From CAVTHK01 sp964552235 (lineage in GTDB: Bacteria > Spirochaetota > Spirochaetia > SZUA-6 > CAVTHK01), in the NCBI GenBank assembly GCA_964552235.1, contig CAZKGO010000013.1, positions 10,699 through 74,698 of the forward strand: 64,000 nt of DNA. The letters are read 5' to 3'. Positions 32,113 to 41,400 of the stretch are shown in pieces. The notes below the pieces were generated by a model. That model had not been told where the DNA came from. It saw only the letters and a program-made list of their open reading frames with translations, and made no database searches. The position numbers were made by a program, and so were the translations under genes. How positions within the stretch are numbered: the stretch's first letter is position 1; the number at the start of each line of letters is the position of its first letter.

Positions 32113-32781
32113 CTATCTCTCCGCCTTCTCGGCCGCCGGCTCCGCGCCCTCCGCCGCGCCTTCGGCCGCAACCGCCGCCTCGCCCTCGGCAGCCGCTTCC
32201 TCGACCGGCGCAGCCACGACCTCCGCCTTCTTCGCCAGGACGGTGCAGACCACCTGGTCAGGATGAGTCAGCACGCGAACGCTCTCCATGGGCGGAAGAT
32301 CCCGGACATGGATCGAGTGCCCGATCAGGAGGGATGTGACGTCGACCACGATGTCCTCGGGCAGGTCCTTGGGAAGACACTCGATCTCGAGCTCGTGAAT
32401 CAGGGTCTCGAGCAGTCCGCCCTCGCGCACTCCCTGGGCGTTTCCGGTCAAGTGGATGGCCACGTGGGTCCTCAGTGTGCGGGACGGGTCGATCTCGTAG
32501 AAGTCGATGTGCGTGATCCGGCCGCTCACGATATCTTCCTGGTAGTCCTTGACGAGGACCTCCATGGCCGACTCCGGCGACTCGGGCGACTCTAGTTTGA
32601 TGATCGTGCTCTCGGAGACTGCCTTGAACTTCGATCCGAACTCGTGCTCGTCGATCACGATCGGCACCGGCTCCTTGCGGCCGTACACGATTGACGGTAT
32701 CTTGCCGGAGCGCCGGAACCGCCCGGCTGCTCCCTTGCCGCTTTCCTTTCGCACCGAGAACGAGAGACTCTTCTGCTCCAT
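32113..32781 (-). CDS. rplY: Ribosomal protein L25/TL5 (Ctc)
   Basis: 222 residues. N-terminal L25 domain (SFSVRKESGKGAAGRFRRSG, IPSIVYGR) binds 5S rRNA; the C-terminal TL5 domain follows (LPEDIVVDVTSLLIGHSI), then an Ala/Glu-rich tail. ATG at 32779-32781 with AAGAGGAG. Located 42 bases after tRNA-Gln, in frame with pth beyond a single TAG stop. General-stress protein in Bacillus, where it is also near spoVG and pth. Confidence 0.9.
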   Translation of the reverse strand: MEQKSLSFSVRKESGKGAAGRFRRSGKIPSIVYGRKEPVPIVIDEHEFGSKFKAVSESTIIKLESPESPESAMEVLVKDYQEDIVSGRITHIDFYEIDPSRTLRTHVAIHLTGNAQGVREGGLLETLIHELEIECLPKDLPEDIVVDVTSLLIGHSIHVRDLPPMESVRVLTHPDQVVCTVLAKKAEVVAAPVEEAAAEGEAAVAAEGAAEGAEPAAEKAER

Positions 32782-32823
32782 GTCCTGCTCCTCTTGACTG
32801 TACCTGCCGCCGCGCGAACGAGG

Positions 32824-32897
32824 CTGGGACGGCAGGATTCGAACCTGCGTAATGCCGGTTCCAAAGACCGGTGGCTTAACCGCTTGCCTACGTCCCA
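32824..32897 (-). tRNA. tRNA-Gln (TTG)
   Basis: Acceptor TGGGACG/CGTCCCA, anticodon stem CCGGT/ACCGG around loop CTTTGGA (anticodon TTG), T arm CGCAGGTTCGAATCCTGCC and discriminator G, as in bacterial Gln tRNAs. No CCA encoded. It lies between spoVG and rplY on the same strand with no separate promoter seen, so it is probably cut from a mixed mRNA-tRNA transcript. Confidence 0.9.
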
Positions 32898-32928
32898 GAG
32901 ATTTCCGAACAGGGCGGCCGGGGCGGGG

Positions 32929-33243
32929 CTAGGCCTGCTCCCGGTCTTCTTCCTCTACGACGGCGAGTGGCTCGCCGGAATTCGGCTCCGCCGCCATCTT
33001 TTCGTATGCAGCGAGGATCTGCCTCTGTATGTGGTTCCGGAACTCGGAATTGATCGGGTGCGCTATGTCCTTGTACTCCCCCGTCTGGGTCTTCCGACTC
33101 GGCATCGCCACGAAGGTGCCCGACTGCCCCTTGATGATCTTCAGGTTGTGGACGGCAAAGCAATCATCGAACGTCAGGGTCACGTAGGCCTTAAGCTTGC
33201 CCTCGCTCTCGACTCTGCGGATGCGGATGTCAGTGATGTCCAC
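32929..33243 (-). CDS. spoVG: SpoVG family nucleic-acid-binding regulator
   Basis: 104 residues. Core MDITDIRIRRVESEGKLKA and GTFVAMPSRKTQTGEYKD are near-identical to SpoVG of Bacillus and Borrelia, which binds DNA and RNA and tunes gene expression. The C-terminal tail is acidic (VVEEEDREQA). GTG at 33241-33243 with GGGGGTG about eight bases upstream and a promoter at 33273-33301. First gene of the spoVG-tRNA-rplY-pth-tilS-ftsH run. Confidence 0.93.
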   Translation of the reverse strand: MDITDIRIRRVESEGKLKAYVTLTFDDCFAVHNLKIIKGQSGTFVAMPSRKTQTGEYKDIAHPINSEFRNHIQRQILAAYEKMAAEPNSGEPLAVVEEEDREQA

Positions 33244-33272
33244 AGCCGCACACCCCCTATTGCATGCATTTC

Positions 33273-33301
33273 ATTCTACAACGGGTCGTTACCCAATGCA
33301 A
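33273..33301 (-). promoter_or_regulatory. spoVG promoter
   Basis: TTGCAT (33296-33301) and TAGAAT (33273-33278), 17-base spacer, minus strand. GGGT-CGTT-ACCC in the spacer is a short inverted repeat. The divergent gap 33244-33517 also holds the plus-strand promoter at 33455-33484 and GC-rich palindromes around 33378-33445. Confidence 0.6.
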
Positions 33302-33454
33302 GCAGGAGATGGAGGCCCTTATGTCGGCAGCGATTATAGTGGTCCAGCCGACTGTGTCAAGGCTGTACGACCGCGCACCGGGGGAGCGGCCCGGCCGGCC
33401 GCTTGGGTACTGTCCGGGCCGCGCCCGGCGCCGGGGCCGGCGACGCAAGACCTG

Positions 33455-33484
33455 TTGACATTTCCGAAGGGAAGCACATAGATT
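33455..33484 (+). promoter_or_regulatory. Promoter of the acidic protein gene
   Basis: TTGACA (33455-33460) and TAGATT (33479-33484), 18-base spacer. AAGGAGG at 33497-33503 is a strong ribosome site but sits 14 bases from the ATG, longer than usual. Confidence 0.6.
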
Positions 33485-33517
33485 GGCAGTACAAGCAAGG
33501 AGGCCGGGAAACCGATC

Positions 33518-33889
33518 ATGAGCTCCCTGAACCTGAGCGACGACTGGCACCTCGTGATGGGCTCCGACGACGACGCGGACGACTTCGAAGATGACGACGC
33601 CCTCGACGACGACTTCGACGACTATGAAGACGATCTCGACGAAGACGACTACGACGAGGACGAACTGGAAGACGAGGAGTCCGACGACTTCGAAGACAGC
33701 GACGAAGACGATTACGACGAAGAGGAAGACGAAGAGGAAGACGAAGAGGACGAAGACGACGAAGACGACGAAGACGAAGAGGATGCCTTCGACGAAGACG
33801 AAGAGGACGAGGACCTCGAAGAGGACGAGGAGTTCTTCGACGAGGACTACGAAGACGACGAGACCGAGGACGACGAAGACGAGGAGTAG
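33518..33889 (+). CDS. Extremely acidic low-complexity protein
   Basis: 123 residues, of which about 89 are Asp or Glu (72 percent). Only the first 15 (SSLNLSDDWHLVMGS) look ordinary; the rest is Asp/Glu punctuated by Phe, Tyr and Leu. No Cys, Lys or Arg. Such tails occur in RNA-polymerase delta and histone-chaperone-like or DNA-mimic proteins, but no folded domain is present. The promoter and ribosome site argue that it is expressed. Its last 43 bases overlap the convergent rsfS gene. Function unknown. Confidence 0.65.
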   Translation: MSSLNLSDDWHLVMGSDDDADDFEDDDALDDDFDDYEDDLDEDDYDEDELEDEESDDFEDSDEDDYDEEEDEEEDEEDEDDEDDEDEEDAFDEDEEDEDLEEDEEFFDEDYEDDETEDDEDEE

Positions 33890-34236
33890 ACCTCCTCGGC
33901 CATGAACCAGAGCTTCTCCAGCTCGTAGAAGTCGCGCTTTTCGCGGTTCATCAGGTGCACGACCACACTGCCGCAGTCGATGAGAGCCCACCCGGATTCA
34001 GCCGCGCCGCGGCTGCCGCTGAGGCGGGCGGAGGTCTTTCCCTCGACGCTCGCCAGCACGTGATCGAGAAGGCTGCGCATGTGAGTTTCGCTGCGCGGCG
34101 TGGCGATCACGAAGTAGTCGGTCCAGCCGCACGCCGGCCCGACATCGAGGACCACGGTGTCCTCTGCCTGGTGCTGCTCAAGGACACGCGCCACCTCGAG
34201 CGCGATCGCGCGGCTGCTACTTGACATACCTTCCAT
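33847..34236 (-). CDS. rsfS: Ribosomal silencing factor RsfS
   Basis: 129 residues. Family core TDYFVIATPRSETHMRSLLD, then WALIDCGSVVVHLMN and FYELEKLW. Binds L14 and blocks subunit joining in starvation. ATG at 34234-34236 has GAAGGG six bases before it; ATG 34225 is an alternative. After FMAEEVY the usual C terminus is replaced by an all-Ser/Val tail that is simply the antisense reading of the acidic gene's GAC/GAG codons. It overlaps the LCP stop by 20 bases. Last gene of the rplU operon. Confidence 0.88.
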   Translation of the reverse strand: MEGMSSSSRAIALEVARVLEQHQAEDTVVLDVGPACGWTDYFVIATPRSETHMRSLLDHVLASVEGKTSARLSGSRGAAESGWALIDCGSVVVHLMNREKRDFYELEKLWFMAEEVYSSSSSSSVSSSS

Positions 34237-35398
34237 CGAAATCCCTTCCGAGGATCACCGTCACGTCCGCGTCGCTGGCAGCGCTCGGCTGCCCGTGGAC
34301 GCGCTCGCAGTGGATGATCTCGGCCACCCGCCGCGCCGCCTCGGGGCTGCCCCGCCGGTCGAGAACGACGGTGTTCACGTACTTGTCGTTGTCGGCGTTG
34401 CCGAAGGAAACGACGTCGAAGCCGAAGCTCTCGTAGAGCGCCTTGGTGCGCCGCGCGAGCCCGTCCAGGCTCGTGCCGTTGAGGATCTCCACGGTGACGG
34501 TGAGCGAGTCGCTCGCCGTGACGGCCTCGCTGCTGATCGCCTGGCTCATCTGGCTGATGGTCTCGCGGATGAGGGCGCCTTCGTAGTGCGGCAGCAGCAC
34601 CTGACCGTCGACTCCCTCGACCGCCCTGAGGCTGCCCATGACCCGCTGGAACACCAGGTGGTCGGGGTCCAGGCGGCCGATCTCGCGCACCAGCGAGTCG
34701 ATCCCGCGGGCGCTGATGTTCGTCTGCAGGAACGCCTTGAAAGCGGCGTTGGCCGCCGGCTTGGCCAGCAGTTCCTGCGTGGCCGGCTGACCGATGCGCT
34801 TCAGGAGCGACTGCAGGAACTTCTGCCGCCTGCCGACCCTCTCCATTTCCTCCTCGAGCGGATCCTCGTAGCTCAGGTACTGGAGGGCCTTGTCGCCGTC
34901 CAGCGTGACGCTGCCCGACGGCAGCAGAACGCGTCCACCGTCGATCGTCGCTTCGACGGGGTTCGAGATGAAGACCTCGATCCCGCCGAGCAGGTCGACG
35001 GTGTCGGCGATGCGATCGTGGGACAGCACGACGCAGAATGGAACAGCCACCTTGAGCACCTGCTCGGTCTTTTTCCTCAGGGCATCGGGGTTTGCGGCCG
35101 AATACAGCACGGAGATGCGGTCGAAGCGGCCCAGCTCGGCGATCTGCAGGCCCAGGTTCGCGGGTATGTGGAAAAGCCCGCCGCGCTTGGTGTTCGGCTC
35201 GTAGAGCAGGACCTGCATGTGATCCAGGGTGTCCGCCCGGGCGAAGACGAAGAGGATGTTGATCGGCTCGCCGCGTCCGACCAGCTCTGTGAACGCGTCG
35301 GTGCGGAACTGGAGAAACCCGTAGACCCCGGCCGCCGCGACGACGACCAGGATCAGCGCCAGTATCAGGGCGCTCTTGTCCGCTCTGCGCGTGCTCAC
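34217..35398 (-). CDS. LytR-CpsA-Psr family protein with LytR_C domain
   Basis: 393 residues. One N-terminal membrane helix (LILALILVVVAAAGVYGFL), then an LCP-like domain (about 45-260: NILFVFARADTLDHMQVLLY; VAVPFCVVLSHDRIADTVDLLGG split around it; GDKALQYLSYEDPLEEEMER) and a C-terminal LytR_C domain (VTVEILNGTSLDGLARRT). LCP enzymes attach glycopolymers to peptidoglycan. The expected Arg pair of the active LCP site is only partly matched (RRQKFLQ). The GTG start overlaps the yqeK stop (GTGA). In many bacteria this gene sits between yqeK and rsfS. Confidence 0.8.
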   Translation of the reverse strand: MSTRRADKSALILALILVVVAAAGVYGFLQFRTDAFTELVGRGEPINILFVFARADTLDHMQVLLYEPNTKRGGLFHIPANLGLQIAELGRFDRISVLYSAANPDALRKKTEQVLKVAVPFCVVLSHDRIADTVDLLGGIEVFISNPVEATIDGGRVLLPSGSVTLDGDKALQYLSYEDPLEEEMERVGRRQKFLQSLLKRIGQPATQELLAKPAANAAFKAFLQTNISARGIDSLVREIGRLDPDHLVFQRVMGSLRAVEGVDGQVLLPHYEGALIRETISQMSQAISSEAVTASDSLTVTVEILNGTSLDGLARRTKALYESFGFDVVSFGNADNDKYVNTVVLDRRGSPEAARRVAEIIHCERVHGQPSAASDADVTVILGRDFDGRYVK

Positions 35399-35976
35399 GT
35401 GCCGGTCCTCCTCAGCTCCTCGATCATGAGCCGCGTGGCCGGCAGCGGCTCCAGGTCCTTTAGACGATAATAGGAGGCCAGGGCTTCCGCGACCAGCAGC
35501 ACGACCTCGTCCAGCGACGCTGCCGCGCGGGCCCGGCCCCGCAAGCCTCGCGCAAAGCCGCGTCCCGGCTCCAGCAGATCGGCGGCATAGACGGCCTTGG
35601 CCACCGCATCGAGCCCCGGCCCGCCGGCGACGTGGCTGCGGACCGCGCCCAGGATCACCGGGTCCGAGACCCCGCTCTCCCTCAACAGGACCTCCGCCGC
35701 CACCCCGTGCAGAAGCACCGGCCGCTGCCGTTCGGCCTCGGTGGGTTGGACGCCCGCACGGCCGACCACAGCGAGGATCTCCTCGCCGTCGAGTTCCCTC
35801 GCCACGTCGTGCGCCAGGCCGGCTGCGTAGGCCCGCTGCGCGTCGGCGCCGAAGCGCAAGGCGAGCTGCCGGGCGCAGCGGGCGACCCCCAGCGAGTGTC
35901 GCCGGCGCCCCGGCGACAGCCGCAGCAGCAGCTGACGGATCGCCTCTTCAGGGGCGGTACAGGCCGTGGCGCTCAA
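35395..35976 (-). CDS. yqeK: YqeK-type HD hydrolase
   Basis: 193 residues from TTG 35974-35976. HD-domain ligands are visible: His in RRRHSLGVARCA, His-Asp in AGLAHDVAREL, His in VLLHGVAAEVL and in AVRSHVAGG, and Asp in YAADLLEPGRG. YqeK enzymes cleave diadenosine tetraphosphate symmetrically. No ATG or GTG fits the domain boundary: TTG is preceded by GGAGGT three bases away, a short spacing, and lies 29 bases inside nadD. Frame extension further upstream is not conserved. Confidence 0.8.
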   Translation of the reverse strand: MSATACTAPEEAIRQLLLRLSPGRRRHSLGVARCARQLALRFGADAQRAYAAGLAHDVARELDGEEILAVVGRAGVQPTEAERQRPVLLHGVAAEVLLRESGVSDPVILGAVRSHVAGGPGLDAVAKAVYAADLLEPGRGFARGLRGRARAAASLDEVVLLVAEALASYYRLKDLEPLPATRLMIEELRRTGT

Positions 35977-36516
35977 TGTACCTCCGCACCCGTTCGGGGA
36001 CCAGGAAGCGGATCGTCTGCCTCGCAGCGACGCGGCGACGGATTCCCGTCGACGACAGCGGCAGCAGGACATTGTCCAGGCAGCGGTGCCGGTAGGGGAA
36101 ATCGACAGCCCGCGGGCTGTCCCGGCGGCAGACGATCAGGTCGACCCGCTCCGCCAGCTCGCCTGCCCTCTTCCAGCGCGAAAAGCCCTCAAGGAGATCG
36201 TCTCCGATGATCAGGCCCAGGCGCCCGTCGGGACGGTATCGGCGCTCGATCTCCGCCACCGTGTCGATCATGTACGACACCCCGCCGCGGGCGATCTCGC
36301 AGGGGTCGCAAACGAAACCGGCAAGGCCCGCCAGGGCCAGCCGCACCATCCGCAGCCGCTGGCGTGGGGCGATGGAAGCGGGAGCATCCTTGTGCGCAGG
36401 CACGTTCGAGGGAACGAAGATGATGCGGTCGTAGCCGCAGGTGGTACGCGCCACCTCCGCGACGAACAGGTGCCCATAGTGGATCGGGTTGAACGTGCCG
36501 CCGAGGATCGCCGCTT

Positions 36517-36520
<4 letters not shown>
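35948..36520 (-). CDS. nadD: Nicotinate-nucleotide adenylyltransferase
   Basis: 190 residues. Nucleotidyltransferase motif GGTFNPIHYGHLFVA at the N terminus, substrate region VPSNVPAHKD, and C-terminal LSSTGIRRRV (the ISSTxIR motif). Makes nicotinate adenine dinucleotide, the substrate of NadE encoded at 42069. ATG at 36518-36520 overlaps the obgE stop (ATGA). Confidence 0.92.
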
Positions 36521-37503
<983 letters not shown>

Positions 37504-37506
37504 GCC

Positions 37507-37764
37507 TCAGCGGGGCTCGGCAACCACACTGGCGAGCTTGCGACCGCGGCGCTCGTGGTACCTGACGATTCCGTCGGCCCGGGCGAAGAGGGTGTCGTCG
37601 CTTCCGAGACCCACGTTGTCTCCGGGGTGGAACCGCGTTCCGCGCTGGCGCACCAGGATCGTGCCCGCCTTGACGAGCTCGCCGCCGTACCGCTTGATGC
37701 CCAGGCGCTGAGAGTTGGAATCCCTCCCGTTCCTAGAGCTTCCCTGTCCTTTCTTATGAGCCAT
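37507..37764 (-). CDS. rpmA: Ribosomal protein L27
   Basis: 85 residues, standard length. MAHKKGQGSSRNGRDSNSQR at the N terminus reaches the peptidyl-transferase centre; no cleavable N-terminal extension as in Firmicutes, which fits the absence of a Prp protease gene between rplU and rpmA. ATG at 37762-37764, ten bases after the rplU stop. Confidence 0.96.
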   Translation of the reverse strand: MAHKKGQGSSRNGRDSNSQRLGIKRYGGELVKAGTILVRQRGTRFHPGDNVGLGSDDTLFARADGIVRYHERRGRKLASVVAEPR

Positions 37765-37774
37765 GGCCCTGCCC

Positions 37775-38089
37775 TCAAGCGACCGTGATGTCTTCGACGC
37801 GGAGAACCGTGAACGACTGGCGGTGGCCCCGCTTTTTGTGAAAACCTTTGCGCCTGCGGTAGCGGTATACCACGATCTTGCGGTCGCGGCCTTCGTCCTC
37901 GACCACCGCGCGGATCTTCGCGCCGGCCACGTAGGGGGTGCCGACCTTGACCGCCCCGGCGTCAGAGGTGAGCAGCACGGAGTCGAACTCCACGACGTCA
38001 CCCTTGGGCCGGCCGAGGAGGTCCACCTTGAGCCGGGCGCCTTTTTCCGCCTTGTATTGCCTGCCGTTGATGCTTACGAGCGCGTACAT
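37775..38089 (-). CDS. rplU: Ribosomal protein L21
   Basis: 104 residues. MYALVSINGRQYKAEKGARL is the L21 N terminus and YRRRKGFHKKRGHRQSFTVL the 23S-binding signature. ATG at 38087-38089 with GAGGAAG. A much longer open frame to 42238 passes through nifJ in antisense and is spurious. First gene of the rplU operon. Confidence 0.95.
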   Translation of the reverse strand: MYALVSINGRQYKAEKGARLKVDLLGRPKGDVVEFDSVLLTSDAGAVKVGTPYVAGAKIRAVVEDEGRDRKIVVYRYRRRKGFHKKRGHRQSFTVLRVEDITVA

Positions 38090-38124
38090 CGCTTCCTCGG
38101 GATTCTGTGTTGGTAGAGCGACCC

Positions 38125-38154
38125 AACTTAGCACGATGCCGAGGAGAGGGTCAA
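38125..38154 (-). promoter_or_regulatory. rplU operon promoter
   Basis: TTGACC (38149-38154) and TAAGTT (38125-38130) with an 18-base spacer; a TG one base before the -10 gives an extended -10 element. Minus strand. Confidence 0.4.
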
Positions 38155-38364
38155 GGACAGCTCTCGGCACCCCTCGCAGACTCACGGCCTTCGCTCGGCG
38201 CAGCCACGGCGAGGGCGCACGGCCGTCCGGTATCCCGCCGGTTCGGGTCCGGCGGCCGAGAGGCACCGCCCTCGCGGCCGTCGGTCCGGTGGAGCCCGGG
38301 CGCGTCCCGCGCCCTCCGGTCGGGCGATTTCCAGCTGTCGGTCGAGGGCCGCGGCGATTTCCGG

Positions 38365-38393
38365 TTGCCAAGACAGAGGGTTCTCGGTAGTAT
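38365..38393 (+). promoter_or_regulatory. nifJ promoter
   Basis: TTGCCA (38365-38370) and TAGTAT (38388-38393), 17-base spacer; transcription near 38400, then AAGAGGTG before ATG 38435. Confidence 0.6.
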
Positions 38394-38434
38394 GAGTTCC
38401 CGGTCCTGACTTTCCGACCAAGAGGTGATCCAGA

Positions 38435-41400
38435 ATGGCACGAGAAACCGTGTTGATCGACGGGAACGCCGCGGCCGCCTACGTGGCCCATGCCACCAAC
38501 GAGGTGATCGCGATCTACCCCATCACTCCATCTTCGCCCATGGGCGAAATCGCCGACCAGTTCAGCGCCGACGGCAAGACGAACATCTGGGGCACGGTCC
38601 CATCCGTGACCGAAATGCAGTCGGAGGCCGGCGCAGCCGGAGCTGTCCACGGCGCGCTGACCACGGGGGCGCTGGTGACGACCTTCACGGCCAGCCAGGG
38701 CCTCCTCCTCATGATCCCGAACATGTACAAAATCGCCGGCGAGCTCACGCCCACGGTGTTCCACATCGCCGCGCGCGCCGTCGCGACGCATGCTCTCTCG
38801 ATCTTCGGCGACCATTCCGACGTGATGTCGACCCGGTCGACGGGCTACGCGATGCTCGCCTCCAGCAACGTCCAGGAAGTCATGGACATGGCCCTGATCG
38901 CTCAGGCCGCCACTCTCGAGTCGAGGGTGCCTTTCCTCCACTTCTTCGACGGCTTCCGCACCAGCCACGAGGTGCAGAAGGTCGAGCAGTTGTCCTTTGA
39001 CGACATGCGCGCCGTCATCGACGAGAACTCGGTCATCGCCCACCGGATGCGGGCCATGACCCCCGAGAGGCCCGTGCTGCGCGGCACCTCGCAGAACCCC
39101 GACGTGTTCTTCGCCAGCCGGGAGACGGTCAACCGGTACTATGATGCGGCTCCCGCGATCGTGCAGAAGGTGATGGCTCGCTTTGCCAAGGTCGTCGGAC
39201 GCAAGTACGGGCTGTTCGACTACGTCGGCGCTCCCGACGCCGAACGCATCGTGGTGATGATCGGCTCGGGCGCGGACACCATGGAAGAGGTCGTCGAGCA
39301 CCTCCAGGGCAAGGGCGAAAAGGTGGGCCTCGTCAAGTGCCGGCTCTACAGGCCCTGGAGCACCGACGCCCTGTTGGCGGCCCTGCCGAAGACCGTCAAG
39401 GGAATCGCGGTGCTCGACCGGACCAAGGAGCCCGGCTCGCTCGGCGAGCCGCTGTACCAGGACGTCTGCACGGCCCTGGCCGAGGCGGCCAACGACGGCC
39501 GCTTCAAGCCGGCCAGATTCCCGGTGATCGTAGGCGGGCGCTACGGCCTCGGCTCCGGGGAGTTCAACCCCGGCATGGCCAAGGCGGTGCTGGACAACCT
39601 CAAGGCCTCCGAGCCGAAGAACCACTTTACGGTCGGCATCTACGACGACGTGACGCACACGAGCCTGCCGTTCGACGACAGCGTGGAGACCACTCCGCCC
39701 GGCACCCACTCGGCCATGTTCTACGGCCTCGGCTCCGACGGCACGGTCAGCGCCAACAAGAACTCGATCAAGATCATTGGAGACGCCACGGACAACTACG
39801 CGCAGGGCTATTTCGTCTACGACTCGAAAAAGGCCGGAACCTACACGATCTCGCACCTGCGCTTTGGAAAGAAGCCCATCAAGAGCACCTACCTGGTGCA
39901 GCACGCCGACTTCATCGCGTGCCACCAGTTCAGCTTTCTCGAAAAAATCGACATGCTGTCGGCCCTCAAGCCCGGCGGGACATTCCTCCTCGCCTCCCAC
40001 TACGGCAAGGACGAGGTGTGGGACCGCATGCCCGCCGAGGTGCAGAAGCAGCTCATCGACAAGAAGGCCAAGTTCTACATCATCGACGCCTCGGGCATCG
40101 CCGAGAAGGCCGGCATGGGCCGTCGCATCAACGTCACCATGCAGACCGCCTTCTTCAAGGTGTCCGGGGTCCTGCCCGAGGTCGAGGCCGTCGAGCTGAT
40201 CAAGAAGGCCGTCGAGAAGACCTACGGCCGCAAGGGGCGGGAGGTGGTCGAGCGCAACATCGCCACGATCGACATGGCGCTGGCCGGCGTCGAGGCCGTC
40301 GAGGTGCCCGCCAGGGTCACCAGCAAGCTGCACATGAGGCCTCCGGTGGCCGGCGACGCGCCGCAGTTCGTCAAGGAAGTCATCGGCCCGATGGTCGCCC
40401 TCAAGGGCGACAAGCTCCCGGTGTCGAAGCTGCCTGACGACGGCACCTACCCCACCGGCACGACCAAGTACGAGAAGCGCAACATCGCCGAGTACATCCC
40501 GGTCTGGGACCCGGAGACCTGCATCCAGTGCGGTGAATGCTCGCTGGTCTGTCCGCACGCCACGATCCGCCTCAAGATCTACGATCCGAAGTTCCTCGCC
40601 AAGGCGCCGCCGACGTTCAAGAGCGCCGACGCCAAGGGCAAGCAGTATGAGGGCATGAAGGCGACCCTGCAGGTGGCCCCCGAGGACTGCACCGGCTGTG
40701 AGGCGTGCGTGATCGCCTGCCCGGCGTTCAAGAAGGTCGACGGCCAGAAGACCGACCGGAGGGCCATCAACATGGAGCCGCAGCCGCCGCTGCGCGCCCA
40801 GGAGGCGGCGAACTGGGACTTCTTCCTCACGATCCCCAACGTCGACCGCAGCCTCGTGGCCGAAGCCACGGTCAAGGGCTCGCAGCTGCTGGAGCCCCTG
40901 TTCGAGTTCTCCGGAGCCTGCGCCGGCTGCGGCGAGACTCCCTACGTCAAGCTCGTGAGCCAGCTCTTCGGCGACCGCGCCACCATCGCCAACGCCACCG
41001 GCTGCTCGTCGATCTACGGCGGCAACCTGCCCAACACGCCCTACACCACCCGCGCCGACGGCCGCGGGCCCACGTGGTCGAACTCCCTGTTCGAGGACGC
41101 CGCCGAGTTCGGCATGGGCATGCGCCTGACCGCCGACAAGCTCGGGGAGTTCGCCCGGGAGCTCCTCGACCGTCTGGCAAAGCAGGTCGGCGAGGGCCTG
41201 GTCAAGGAGCTCAAGGACAACACCCAGAGCACCCAGGCCCAGATCGAGATGCAGCGGCAGAAGGTGGCCGAGCTCAAGGCGAAGCTGGCCAGGATCGACA
41301 CCGCGGAGGCCCGGCAGCTGCTGAACGCCGCCGACTACCTGATCCGACGCTCGGTGTGGATCTTCGGCGGCGACGGGTGGGGCTACGACATCGGCTACGG

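Larger units (their letters stand above)
38090..38434. other. Divergent intergenic region rplU / nifJ
   Basis: 345 bases without a gene. It holds a minus-strand rplU promoter and a plus-strand nifJ promoter. The middle (38160-38360) is GC-rich with the near-repeat GCGATTTCC seen twice (about 38327 and 38353); no RNA gene was recognised. Confidence 0.5.

Noticed and set aside
33361..33445. CRISPR-like or repeat array in GC-rich palindromes before the acidic gene
   Set aside because: Palindromes are irregular, without a repeat-spacer period.
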